From JACVRW01 sp963811055 (GTDB taxonomy: Bacteria > Actinomycetota > Thermoleophilia > Solirubrobacterales > Thermoleophilaceae): a DNA stretch of 64,000 nucleotides. Each line of letters begins with the position of its first letter. The first letter of the stretch is position 1. The notes under the pieces are model-generated. The model worked only from the letters and a program-made list of their open reading frames with translations. It was not told the origin of the DNA and searched no databases. Below, one piece after another: positions 50,514-60,077 of the stretch. Both the position numbers and the translations under genes were made by a program. The stretch lies in assembly GCA_963811055.1 (NCBI GenBank), contig CAWEPQ010000001.1:868001-932000 (forward strand), given 5' to 3'.

Positions 50514-51469
50514 GGATCCTGATGGCAGACGACGACCGCGCGTCGCGGCTGATCGCGGAGGCGGCGCTCCGAAGCCTCGGCCATGAGTGCGAGACGGTGA
50601 GCGACGGGACCGAGGCGTGGGAGGCCTTCGAGTCCAGCTCTCCGGACGTGGTGATCAGCGATTGGGCGATGCCAGGGCTGACCGGGCTGGAGCTGTGCCG
50701 CAAGATCCGGGCGCACGCCGCCGACAGCTACACCTATTTCTTTCTCTGCACGGGGCGCGCCGGCCTCGACGAGATTCTCCAGGGCATGGACGCCGGGGCC
50801 GACGACTACCTCGTCAAGCCGCTCAACTCCGACGAGCTCCGGGCTCATCTGATCTCGGCGGCCAGGGTCACGTCCCTGCATCGGCAGCTGGCCGACCAGC
50901 GGATCGAGCTCGAGAAGCTGAACGACGAGCTGACCGCGATCGGCCTGCGCGACCCGCTCACCGGACTCGGCAACCGCCGCGCCCTCACGGAGGACCTGGC
51001 CGTGCTGGAGGCGCGCGCGGTCCGCTACGGGCATCGCTACTGCCTGGCGCTCCTCGACGTGGATCACTTCAAGGCCTACAACGACACCTACGGCCACCAG
51101 GCCGGCGACCAGGTGCTGCAGACGGTTGCGGCTCAGCTCAAGGAGCAGGCCCGCCCCGGCGACGCGCTCTACCGCTACGGCGGGGAGGAGTTCCTCTGCA
51201 TCCTGCCCGAGCAGTCACCGGCCGGGGCCACCGTCGCGGCCGAGCGCATGCGCAGCGGCATCGAGGAGCTGGCAATCGCGCACACCGGTAACGACGCGGG
51301 TGTGCTCACCCTGAGCGGCGGCGTCGCGATGCTGGACGCCGGGGACACGAGATCGGTGGACGAGGTGCTGAAGGAGGCGGACGAGGCCCTGTACCGGGCC
51401 AAGCGCCTCGGCCGCAACCGCGTGGAGTGCGCGTCCGCCGATGCGGCTCTGAGTCAGCCGGTTCTGTAG
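50510..51469 (+). CDS. Response regulator with GGDEF domain (diguanylate cyclase)
   Basis: A 319-residue protein. The receiver domain has VRILMADDDRASRLIAEAAL with the acidic pocket, phospho-acceptor Asp51 in DVVISDWAMPG and Lys in YLVKPLNSDEL. A short coiled linker leads to the GGDEF domain: DPLTGLGNRRALTEDL, LLDVDHFKAYNDTYGHQAGD, and the active site YGGEEFLCIL. The RxxD inhibitory site lies five residues before it (RPGDALYRYGGEEF), so product inhibition by c-di-GMP is likely. GTG 50510 overlaps the kinase stop by four bases, which makes it the natural output partner of the hybrid kinase. Confidence 0.94.
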   Translation: MRILMADDDRASRLIAEAALRSLGHECETVSDGTEAWEAFESSSPDVVISDWAMPGLTGLELCRKIRAHAADSYTYFFLCTGRAGLDEILQGMDAGADDYLVKPLNSDELRAHLISAARVTSLHRQLADQRIELEKLNDELTAIGLRDPLTGLGNRRALTEDLAVLEARAVRYGHRYCLALLDVDHFKAYNDTYGHQAGDQVLQTVAAQLKEQARPGDALYRYGGEEFLCILPEQSPAGATVAAERMRSGIEELAIAHTGNDAGVLTLSGGVAMLDAGDTRSVDEVLKEADEALYRAKRLGRNRVECASADAALSQPVL

Positions 51470-52307
51470 AGCCGCGTCGTCAGCGGCGCGAACACCGCGG
51501 TCAGCGCCGCGGCCACGGCCATCACGATCCCGACGTCGCTCGCGTCCGCGTTCCCCTCCATCAGGCCGCGCGACGCGGTGGCGAGGATCGAGATCGGGTT
51601 GACGTTCACGAACGCCTCGAGGCCCGCCGGCAGCGTGTCCGGCTCGACGAAGACGTTGGACAGGAACGTGAGCGGGAAGATGCCCATGAATCCGGCGTTC
51701 ATCACCGCGTTCGGCGAACGCAGAGTCAGGCCGATCGTGGTGAACACCCAGGAGAGGCCGAACGCGAAGAAGATCACGAGCGCCAGCGCCGCGAGCACTC
51801 CGCCCACGCCGGCCTCGGGACGGAAGCCGAGGATCACGCCCGAGCAGGATGATCACCGTGCCCGCCACCAGATAGCGCACGCAGTCGCCGAGCAGGGCTC
51901 CGAGCAACGGCGCGGGCCGCCAGATCGGCAGCGAGCGGAAGCGGTCCACCACGCCCTTCGTCAGGTCGGTGTTGAGCGCGACCCCGGAGTAGACGGTGGT
52001 GAACAGGACCGACATCACGAGGATGCCGGGCAGGATGTAGTCGAGGTACTCGCCCGTCGAGCCGGAGATCGCGCCGCCGAAGATGTAGGTGAACATGAGC
52101 ACGAACATCACCGGCGTGATCGTCACGTCGAGGAGCTGCTCGGGCACGTGCTTGACCTTGAGCATGCCGCGCCAGCCGAATGTGAGCGCGGCCGACATGC
52201 CGCTGGCGCGCGGGGGGCGCGGGGTGGAGGCGAGCGCCTTGCGGAGCGCCTCCGCCTCGGCGGCTCGGTCGTCGCGTGCCGGGGTGGTCGTCGGGGTCGG
52301 TGCTCAT
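51454..52307 (-). CDS. ABC-2 type permease, DrrB-like (two frameshifts as read)
   Basis: About 283 residues once two one-base insertions are removed. ATG 52307 overlaps the ATPase stop and starts MSTDPDDHP; an extra G near 52285 shifts the frame, which should continue ARDDRAAEAEALRKALAS. The body reads MSAALTFGWRGMLKVKHVPE, FVLMFTYIFGGAISGSTGEY, LPGILVMSVLFTTVYSGVAL and RYLVAGTVIILL. A second extra G near 51840 (GGG for GG) precedes GVILGFRPEAGVGGVLAAL, and the last part ends LTAVFAPLTTRLYRTG. Daunorubicin-resistance-type exporter permease; cargo unknown. Its end overlaps the convergent cyclase gene by 16 bases. Confidence 0.82.
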
Positions 52308-53270
52308 GCCGCTTGCTCCTCTTCCTCGGCCGTGTGCCCGGTCAGTGCGAGGAACACCTCGTCGAGGCTCGGCTGGCCGAGTGAGAAGTCGGCCACGCGC
52401 ACCCCTGAGCGGGTGAGCTCGGCCACGGCCTCGGCGCCGCGGTCCGCATTGGCGCACGAGACCGAGAGCGACGCCGGGTCGGGCTCGAGGTTCACCATGC
52501 CGAGCTCGCGCCGGAGCAGCTCCTCGGCCTCGGGTCGCTGATCCGGGTCGAGCAGCCTCACCCGCAGGGAGCCGGAGCCGACCGAGGCCTTGAGCTGGGC
52601 CGGGGTTCCCTCGGCGATCACCTTGCCGCGGTCGATCACCGCGATGCCCTCCGCGAGCTGATCGGCCTCGTCCAGGTACTGGGTGCAGAGCAGGATCGTG
52701 GTGCCCTCGGCCACCAGCGCGCGGACGATGTCCCAGACCTGGTTGCGCGAGCGCGGGTCGAGACCCGGTGGTCGGCTCGTCGAGGAACATCAGCTTCGGG
52801 GTGACCACGATGCTCGCGGCGATGTCGAGGCGGCGTCGCATCCCGCCGGAGTAGTTCTTGACGAGACGGCCGGCCGCCTCCTCGAGCCCGAATGCATCGA
52901 GCAGCTGCGCGGCGCGCTCCTTCGCGGCGGCGCGCTTCAGGCCGAGCAGCCGGCCCAGCAGGATCAGGTTCTCGCGGCCGGTGAGGTCCTCGTCCACGGA
53001 GGCCATCTGGCCCGTGAGGCTCACGAGCTCACGGACCGCGTCGCCCTCCTCGACGATGTCGTGTCCGAACACCCGCGCCGTGCCCGCATCGGGTCGCAGG
53101 AGCGTGGCGAGCATTCGGATCGTGGTCGTCTTGCCGGCCCCGTTGGGGCCGAGCACGCCGTAGACCGAGCCGGTTCGCACCGCGAGGTCCACGCCGTCGA
53201 CGGCAGGCGTGTCGTCGAACGACTTGACGAGGCCCGTGGCCTCGATCGCAAGGGGACTCTGGGAGCTCAT
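52304..53270 (-). CDS. ABC transporter ATPase, DrrA-like (one frameshift as read)
   Basis: About 321 residues after one correction. Walker A is VLGPNGAGKTTTIRML, the Q-loop region has SLTGQMASVDEDLTGRENL, the signature is NYSGGMRRRLDIAASI and Walker B is LMFLDEPTTG. Just after it, near 52762, one extra base breaks the frame. Removing it restores LDPRSRNQVWDIVRALVAEG and TTILLCTQYLDEADQLAEG, then the DrrA-type C-terminal domain ending DEVFLALTGHTAEEEEQAA. Coupled by ATGA to the permease. DrrAB exporters move drugs or lipids; the cargo here is unknown. Confidence 0.88.
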
Positions 53271-53386
53271 CGCCCGGCAGGGTACGTATCCGGGCGCGGC
53301 AGGTCAGTAGTGCTAACCCCACAATCGCGTGTGGCCTCCGATGGGCTCGGGTAGCCCCCACTCGAACCACCTACCAAGGAGGAAAG

Positions 53387-55053
53387 GTGAGAAAAGCCAT
53401 CATCGGCGCCGCCGCCTGCATGGTCGCGGCCCTCTGCCTCGCACCGTCAGCGCTCGCGGTGGACGAGGTCAACACCAAGAAGCTCCGCAAGGGGCTGACC
53501 ACGGGCGGCATTCTCGAGCACATGCGGACCTTCCAGCGGCTGGCGAACGCGAACGCGGGCAACCGCGCCGCCACCACGCCCGGCTACGACGCCTCGCTCG
53601 CATATGCCGAGCGGCGGCTGAAGCGCGCCGGGCTACAAGGTCACGCGCAAGGAGTTCCCGTTCGCGCGCTGGGAGAAGCTCGGCCCGGCGACGCTGCAGC
53701 GCGAGGGCCAGCCCGCCCTACGCCGAGGGCACCGCCGAGGCGCCGGGGCGACTACCTCGTGGCCGAGTTCTCGGGCGCCGGCAACGGTCACCGCGCCGCT
53801 CGTGACCACGAACGACATCGTCCTCGCGCCCGAGGGTGACCCGGGCAGCGGCACCGAGCGGCTGCGAGGAGGCCGACTACGGCGGCCAGAGCCTCACCGG
53901 GAAGATCGCCCTGGTGGAGCGCGGCACCTGCGCGTTCGTGGACAAGATCAACCTCGCCAAGCAGCTCGGCGCGGCCGCGGTGCTCGTGTTCAACGACGGC
54001 TACCCGGACCGCACGGAGCCGCTCGAGATCGGCGCTCCGCCGTTCATCGGGATCCCCGTGGCGATGACCAGCTACGAGGTCGGCTCGGCGCTCTACACGG
54101 CGCTGCAGGCCGGTGCCGTGAACGTGACGTTCAACGTGCAGGCAACCACCGAGGAGGTTCCGCAGTACAACCTGATCGCCGACAGCAAGACCGGTGATCC
54201 GGAACGGACGATCGTCGTGGGCGGCCATCTCGACTCGGTCGACGAGGGGCCGGGCATCAACGACAACGGCTCGGGATCGGGCACGATCATCGAGACGGCG
54301 GAGCAGGTCGCGAAGCTCAAGAAGAAGCCTCGCAACCGCATCCGCTTCGCGCTCTGGGGCGCGGAGGAGGCCGGGCTTGTCGGCTCGACCGCGTACGTGG
54401 CCGATCTGATCGAGTCAGGCGAGATCGACGATGTCGAGGCGAACCTGAACTTCGACATGCTGGCCTCGCCGAACTTCGTGCGCTTCGTGTACGACGGCGA
54501 CAACTCCACGGGCGAGGGAGAGGTCGGGCCGCCTGGATCGGCACAGATCGAGCAGGTGTTCCTGCGCTACTTCGCGTCGCAGGGGCTCGAGACGACGCCG
54601 ACGGCGTTCGACGGCCGCTCCGACTACGGGCCGTTCATCGCGCCGGAGGCACTCGTGCCGGCCGGCGGGCTGTTCTCGGGAGCCGAGGGCGTGAAGACCG
54701 CTGAGGAGGCCGCCATCTACGGCGGTGCCGCCGGCTCCTGGTACGACCCGTGCTACCACCAGGCGTGCGACACGTTCGCCACGGTCCTGGGGCAGCCGCC
54801 GTTCCCGGATGCCGACGGGCTCGAGTCGGTCGAGGACGCCGCGCTGATGGACGGCAACGGCGCCGTCGGCCTCGGTCAGCTCGCTGACGCGGCTGCCCAT
54901 GCCACCTGGACGCTGGCGCGCTCGAAGAGCCCGCTGGTGGGCCCGGCGCAGGCCAAGAAGGCGCGCACCGCCAAGGTGATGAAGAAGGCGAAGCGCGCGG
55001 CCAAGCGCGCCATCCGCCGTCACCAGTGGAAGGGCGGCCTGCGGGTCCGCTGA
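53387..55053 (+). CDS. Secreted M28-family metallopeptidase with PA domain (five frameshifts as read)
   Basis: About 553 residues once repaired. Signal peptide MRKAIIGAAACMVAALCLAP, cleavage near ALAVDE. Between about 53634 and 53870 there are five places where one extra G or C breaks the frame; removing them gives AGYKVTRKEFPFARWEKLGP, then QPAYAEGTAEAPGDYLVAEF and VLAPEGDPGSGT, followed by the intact CEEADYGGQSLTGKIALVER (PA domain). Catalytic-domain zinc ligands are in GGHLDSVDEGPGINDNGSG, ALWGAEEAGL, LNFDMLASPN and YHQACDTF. Total length fits exactly five insertions. The Lys/Arg-rich C-terminus (KKARTAKVMKKAKRAAKRAI) could bind the cell surface. Confidence 0.87.
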
Positions 55054-55074
55054 GCGGCAATCGATAAGACGCTC

Positions 55075-55100
55075 GAGGGGCGGCCACGGGGCCGCCCCTC
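55075..55100 (+). terminator. Strong hairpin after the M28 peptidase gene
   Basis: GAGGGGCGGCC and GGCCGCCCCTC form an 11-bp perfect stem around ACGG, 21 bases past the stop. There is no U-tract, but stability is very high. The following 150 bases up to the DedA gene show no further gene. Confidence 0.7.
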
Positions 55101-55253
55101 GTCGTTCCGGGCAGGTGGGGATAACCGGCCGGTAGAAGGCGTGGCAGCCGTATTGAGCTCACATGCCTCGCGGCGGATGCTGCGTGAGGCAAATCACGCA
55201 CCGCCAGCACTTACTGAAGATAAGTTGACGAGGCGTCCGACAGCCGTGAGCTC

Positions 55254-55975
55254 ATGCAAGCGACCACCGCCCACCAGCACCCGCGACTCACTCCGCTGAC
55301 CGTCGCGACCGCGCTCCTGGTGGCGGCAGCGCTCATCGGGGTGGCCACCGGAACGCTCCGGCTCCCGGACGTGGAGGGCCGCTTGAGGATGCCTCCAGGA
55401 CCCTGGGCAGCTGGGCCTACCCCGCCGTGGCCGGGTTCGCGTTCCTCGAGACCGCCGCGTTCGTCGGGCTCGTGGTGCCGGGTGAGACGGCGGTGGTGGT
55501 CGGAGGCGTCGTGGCCGAGCGCGGCGACGTCGAGCTCATCCCGCTCATCGGGCTGGTGTGGCTTGCCGCCGCGGCCGGCGACGCTGCGAGCTTCCTGCTG
55601 GGACGACGCCTCGGCCGCCCGTTCCTGGAGCGCCACGGCCCGCGGCTGCGGCTCGGCCCCGAGCGCCTGACCCGCGTCGAGCGCTTCTACGACCGCCACG
55701 GCGGCAAGGCCGTGCTGGTCGGACGCTTCGCCGGGCTCGTGCGCGCCGTGTCGCCCTTCCTCGCCGGCGCTTCCGGTCTGTCGCTTCGGCGCTTCGTGCC
55801 GTGGAGCCTCGCCGGCGCGCTGCTGTGGTCCGCCGCCTTCACCCTCGTCGGGCTACGGCTTCTCGGAGTCCTTCTCCGAGTCCGGCGAGACCATGGCCAA
55901 GGCGGCCCTCGGCGCGGCGCTCGTGGTCGTTCTCGCGTTCGTAGCGGTGGCGCGCCTACGTTCCGGCGGGCTGCG
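55254..55975 (+). CDS. DedA-family membrane protein (frameshifts as read, 3' end uncertain)
   Basis: Start ATG 55254 reads MQATTAHQHPRLTPLTVATA. One missing G near 55387 shifts the frame; repaired, it continues EDASRTLGSWAYPAVAGFAF. The core LETAAFVGLVVPGETAVVVG, LGRRLGRPFLERHGPRLRLG, FYDRHGGKAVLVGRFAGLVR and VSPFLAGASGLSLRRFVPW is a clear DedA signature (F/YxxxG-R, GRFxPxxR-like). An extra G near 55852 must be removed to reach GYGFSESFSESGETMAKAAL. No stop is met before the convergent PAP2 gene, so the end is a guess. DedA proteins include undecaprenyl-phosphate and phospholipid flippases. Confidence 0.78.
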
Positions 55976-56510
55976 CCGGCAGCGTGGCGCGGGCCACCCG
56001 CAGCATCACGAGCGCACAGACCACACCCAGGCCGGCGCCGACGAGCGCTCCGGCCAGCACGTCGAGCGGGAAGTGCACGCGCAGGTAGATGCGCGAGAGC
56101 CCCACGGCGGCGGCGATGGCCAGCGCCGGCACTCGAAGGCGCGGGCTGACGATCGCGACGGCGGTTGCGGCGGCGAAGGCCGTGGCGCTGTGACCGGACG
56201 GGAACGACGGATTGTCCGGGATCGGGGTGAGCGATCCGAGGCTCGCATCGGCCACCGGCGGGCGGGCGCGGTCAAAGGCGTCCTTCAGGACGTCGGTCAC
56301 GAGCGAGGCGGCGCCCGCGGCGGCCGCGGCGGCCGCGAAGGCGAGCGGAAGCCGGCGGCGCCAGATGTCGGAGCACAGCCCCAGGCCCACGAGCAGCGGA
56401 CCCTTGACCCACCAGGCCGACAGCAGCAGGAAGAGCGCGGTCAGCAGGCCGCTCTCGAAGTGCGGAGCGAGGTCCACGAGCGCGCGGTCGAGGTGGAGCA
56501 GGGCATCCAT
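55956..56510 (-). CDS. PAP2-superfamily phosphatase
   Basis: A 184-residue membrane phosphatase with the complete signature: KDAFDRARPP (Kx6RP), NPSFPSGHSATAFAAA (PSGH) and SRIYLRVHFPLDVLAGALVG (SRx5Hx3D). ATG 56510 gives MDALLHLDRALVDLAPHFES; membrane segments include LTALFLLLSAWWVKGPLLVG and LAFAAAAAAAGAASLV. The substrate could be undecaprenyl pyrophosphate, phosphatidic acid or a related lipid phosphate. This frame is intact, although genes on both sides are broken. Confidence 0.9.
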   Translation of the reverse strand: MDALLHLDRALVDLAPHFESGLLTALFLLLSAWWVKGPLLVGLGLCSDIWRRRLPLAFAAAAAAAGAASLVTDVLKDAFDRARPPVADASLGSLTPIPDNPSFPSGHSATAFAAATAVAIVSPRLRVPALAIAAAVGLSRIYLRVHFPLDVLAGALVGAGLGVVCALVMLRVARATLPAQPAGT

Positions 56511-56546
56511 CGCCGTAAGCACAAGGAAGCTAGCAAGGCCGGCTCG

Positions 56547-57437
56547 CTGGTCCTCGTGGTCAACGGGCGCGCGAGCGGCATCGAGGACGCGGAGGCCCTG
56601 GCGGAGCAGATGGCCGCGGTGCTGGAAGAGCTGGGCGTCCGGCGCCGACGCTCTCGTCACGCACAGCGAGGACGAGCTGCACGAGGTGCTGCGCTCCGCG
56701 GCGACGCTCGGGAAGCGCGTGGTGCTGGTCGGCGGAGACGGCACGCTCCATGCCGCCGCCAACGCGCCGCTGCGGGAGCTGCCGGAGCTGGCCCTTGTGC
56801 CCGCCGGCCGCGCCAACAACGTGGCCCGTGCGCTCGGCATCCCCACGAACCGGGTGGCGCGCCCTCGCGGTCGCAGCGCAGATGCCCGCACGCCCGCTCG
56901 ATGCCCTGCGCGTGGCCACCCCGGACCGCTTCGTCTATGCGATCGAGGCGGTGAGCGCCGGCTTCCAGGCGGAGGCGCGCGCGTCCTACGACTCCGACAA
57001 CTCGGCGGACCTGCGCCAGGGCCTGCGCGCCCTCGGCCGGGCGGTGCGCCGCTACAGCCCCTACCGGGCGCGGGTGGACCTGGACACGGGGCAGATTCGC
57101 TCGGGCGACGCCGCGCAGCTCTTCTTCTCGAACCTGCCCTACTTCGGCTTCGGGTTCGAGGTCGATCCCGGCGCCGACCCGCGCGGACGGGCGCTTCGAC
57201 GCGATCCTCCTCGAGGCGCGGAGCCGCCGCCGGCTGCTGCGCCTGCTCGCCGCGGCCCGGCGCGGCCGCCATCTCGGCCGGCCCGGCGTACGGCGCGTGG
57301 CCGCGACCCGAGCGCAGATCGTCGATGCCCTGCCGCTCGTGGCCGATGCCGTTCCGCTCGGGACGACCACGGCGACGGTGAGCGTGGAGTCCGCCCGCCT
57401 GCGCGTGGCCGCCCCTCTCCCGGGAGCGAGCTCATGA
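56547..57437 (+). CDS. Diacylglycerol kinase-like lipid kinase (three frameshifts as read)
   Basis: Pieces in three frames join into one YegS/DgkB-like protein of about 295 residues. LVLVVNGRASGIEDAEALAE is the start of the ATP-binding domain; after an extra base near 56645 comes ADALVTHSEDELHEVL and the signature KRVVLVGGDGTLHAAANAPL (GGDGT) with VPAGRANNVARALGIP. An extra base near 56858 precedes ALAVAAQMPARPLDALRVAT, and another near 57185 precedes GRFDAILLEARSRRRLLRLL. The length fits three insertions. The start is uncertain (CTG 56547 or GTG 56556). The stop overlaps the MFS start (ATGA). Confidence 0.78.
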
Positions 57438-58697
57438 CCGCGCGCGTGGCGCCCGCGCCGGCGGTGCGCCTCGGCGGCACCGGCCTGCTGCTGGCGTTCT
57501 CGCTCGCCGCGGTCGGGGCCGGCGCCGGCCGCGCTCTCACCACCACCTATCTGCCCGTGCTGCTCGAGCGGATCGAGGACTCGCCGTCGCTGATCGGCGC
57601 GGTGATGACCGTCAACGCGATCGCCGGCTTCGGCGTGCCGATCGCGATCGGCATCTGGTCCGATCGCCGCGGCAGCCGCCTCCCCTTCATCGCCGGCGGG
57701 GCGGCGCTGACCGCCGGCGGGCTGGTGGCGGTGGGCCTGGGCAACGGCACGTCCTACGTGGCCCTGGGGCTGGCGGCCGGACTCGTCTACATCGGGCTCA
57801 ACGCCCTCAACACCGCGCACCGCGCGATCGTGGCCGAGGACGTGGAGGACGGCCGCCGCCCGGCCGCGACGAGCGCCCAGGAGCTTGCGGGGCTCGTGGG
57901 CGCCGTGGTCGCCGTGGCCATCGGCGGCGCCCTCATCGAGCCCGCGCCCGGCGCGGCGTTCGCGCTGGCGGCCGGCGTGTTGGCCATGACAGCGGTGCCG
58001 ACCCTGCTGGTGAGCCGGCGGCTCGCGCTCGGCGAGCACGCCGCGACGAGGGACGACCAGCCCACGCGCGTATCCGTGCGGACGGCGCTGCGACGGAAGG
58101 GCGCGCGCGAGATCCTCGTGGCCCAGACCCTCTGGGTGTTCGCGTACGCCGCGCTGCCGGCCTTCTTCGTTCTCTACGCCGAGGACAGCCTCGGGACTCG
58201 GCGTCGGTACGGCGGGGGCGCTCCCGCTCGGCTTCGGCGTGCTCACCGCGGTGCGGCATGGTGGTGGCGGGACGCGCGAAGCCCGAGCGAGTCCGCCCGC
58301 TCCTGCTCGTCGGGGCGGCGCTGCTCGGCGCCGGACTGCTGGCCGCCGCGCCGGCCGGCAGCCTCGCGAGCCGCCGCGCTGCCCTTCGCCGCCGCGGCCA
58401 TCGGGCGCGGGCCTGCTCACCGCGCTCGGCTTCCCCTACTTCGCGCGCTTCGTGCCGGAGGGCGAGGCGGGCCGCTACAGCGGGCTGTTCTTCGCCGGGC
58501 GCGCGGTGGCGGCCGGCGCCGCGCTGCCGCTGGCCGGCCTGGCGGTCGAGCTGAGCGGCAGCTACCGCTCGGTCCTGTGGCTGGGCGCGGCATCGCTCGT
58601 GGCGCTCGTGCCGCTCGCGCTTGCCGAGCGCAGCCGCGCGCGAGCGCGCCCGCAGGCCGCGGACCGCGGCCTGCGGCCGCGAGCGTCGCGGCCGTGA
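57434..58697 (+). CDS. MFS transporter (four frameshifts as read)
   Basis: About 420 residues after removal of four one-base insertions near 58195, 58255, 58371 and 58405, which also makes the length a multiple of three. The intact first half holds LLLAFSLAAVGAGAGRALTT, IGAVMTVNAIAGFGVPIAIG, the MFS loop IWSDRRGSRLPFIAGG, and TSYVALGLAAGLVYIGLNAL. The repaired second half reads GALPLGFGVLTAVGMVVAG, KPERVRPLLLVGAALLGAG, GLLTALGFPYFARFVPEGEA and YSGLFFAGRAVAAGAALPL. It resembles sugar:cation symporter-like MFS proteins; substrate unknown. GTGA overlap leads into the glycosyltransferase. Confidence 0.8.
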
Positions 58698-59400
58698 TCC
58701 CGGTGTTCGCGTCCGATCGCGCCCTCGACGGTGGCCCGTTCGACGCTGCGCCACGTGGACGAGCTCGTGCTGGTGGAGGACGGGGCCCCCTGCGAGATCT
58801 CGCGGTCGCTCGACGCTGCTCGGCGGGGACGAGCGCGTGCGCATCCTGCGGCTCCCCGCAACGGCGGAAAGGGCAGCGCCGTGGCGGCCGGGCGTCGAGC
58901 CCAGCTGCTCGGCCGAGGCCAGCCCGCCGGAGGCGATCGTCGTGCTCGATTCCGACGGCCAGCACGACCCCGAGCGCATCCCGGCGTTCCTCGACGCCGC
59001 TCGCCACGCCGACGTGGTGATCGGCGATCGCCGCGACCGCCGCGCGATGCCGCTCGTCAGGCGCATCGGGAACCGCGTCGGCCAGCCTCGCGCTCGCTCG
59101 CGACGGCACGCAGCTGGGTGCCCGACACGCAGAACGGCATGCGCCTGTTCAGGACCGCCGCGCTGCGCGACGTGCCCATCGCCGGGCGGCGGCTACGAGT
59201 CAGAGAGCCGCCACCTGCGCTCGCTGCTCGCGACGGGCGCACCGCGTGGCGTCGGTCGAGATACCGACGATCTACGACGGCGAGCCGAGCCACTTCCACC
59301 CGGTGCGCGACACCCTGCGGGTGGGGCGCGCGCTGGCCGCGCCCCCGGCCGTGCAGCGCCGCTCTCGCGAGCGGCAGCGGGAGCGCCGCCGACGCCGGCG
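58694..59400 (+). CDS. Family 2 glycosyltransferase, DPM1-like (seven or more frameshifts as read)
   Basis: GTG 58694 begins VIPVFASDRALDG. Pieces in all three frames then line up: RSTLRHVDELVLVEDGAPCE, GDERVRILRLP, RNGGKGSAVAAG, EAIVVLDSDGQHDPERIPAF (DSDGQHDP, the DxD metal site), DAARHADVVIGDRRDRRAMP, DTQNGMRLFRTAALRDVPI, GGGYESESRHLRSLLATG and ASVEIPTIYDGEPSHFHPVR. These are the motifs, in order, of polyprenyl-phosphate mannose/glucose synthases. The 3' end is unclear and it may run into the PAP2 frame that follows. Likely role: loading a sugar onto a lipid carrier. Confidence 0.72.
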
Positions 59401-60074
59401 AGGTCCTGCGCCTGTGGGCGCCCCGGCTGGCCGCCTCGCTGCTCGCGGCGATTGCGCTCGGCCTGGCGATGCCCGTGTTCCAGCCGCTCGACAACGCGCT
59501 CTACCTCGCCGTGAACGGGCTCGGCGACGGGCCTGAGTGGCTCTACCAGGCCCTCGACCCGCACACGCGCAACTACATCATCCTGCTCGACCGTCACGGT
59601 GATCGGCAGCGCGCATCGTCCTGCGGCGCCCGCGCTACGTGCTGGGCGCCACGCTCGGCGTCGTGCTCGGCGCGTATCTCGCGGGCGCGGCCATCGAAGT
59701 GGTGAAGCTCTTCGTGGAACGCGCTCGTCCCGAGGAGGTGCTCGGAGCGCAGGTCCAGCTCTCACACGGGCGCAGCTGGGCCCACCTCGCGTCGTTCCCC
59801 TCAGGCCATCTGATCGTGACAGCCGCCATGGCCACGGCAGCGGCCACGGCCGTACCCGTGCTGCGGCGCCCGCTGATCGGCTACGTGGCGCTGATCGCGG
59901 CCACCCGCATCATGTTCGGCGCGCACTTCCCGCTCGACGTGCTCGTCGGAGCCGTGCTCGGCTACGAGTTCGGCCTGTTCGCGGCCCGCCTCATGGCGAG
60001 CGCTCGGCCTGCTGCCGGCGCCCGCGGCGCAGGAGCGCGCCTCCGAGGCCGCGCTGCCCGCCCGAGCGTCCTGA
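59400..60074 (+). CDS. PAP2-superfamily phosphatase (two frameshifts as read)
   Basis: The reading starts around GEVLRLWAPRLAASLLAAIA and continues LPVFQPLDNALYLAVNGLGD-like sequence through TRNYIILL. After an indel near 59595 comes VLGATLGVVLGAYLAGAAIE, VKLFVERARPEEVLG (Kx6RP), ASFPSGHLIVTAAMAT (PSGH) and ATRIMFGAHFPLDVLVGAVL (Rx5Hx3D). A further indel near 60003 gives the likely end ALGLLPAPAAQERASEAALP and stop at 60072-60074. The start cannot be fixed; a fusion to the preceding glycosyltransferase is possible. Lipid phosphate phosphatase, perhaps paired with the carrier-lipid steps encoded upstream. Confidence 0.75.
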
Positions 60075-60077
60075 CGG

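Noticed and set aside
53634..53870. Programmed ribosomal frameshifting in the M28 gene
   Set aside because: Five breaks in 240 bases, all simple extra G/C bases and no slippery heptamer or stimulatory structure; sequence error is far more likely.
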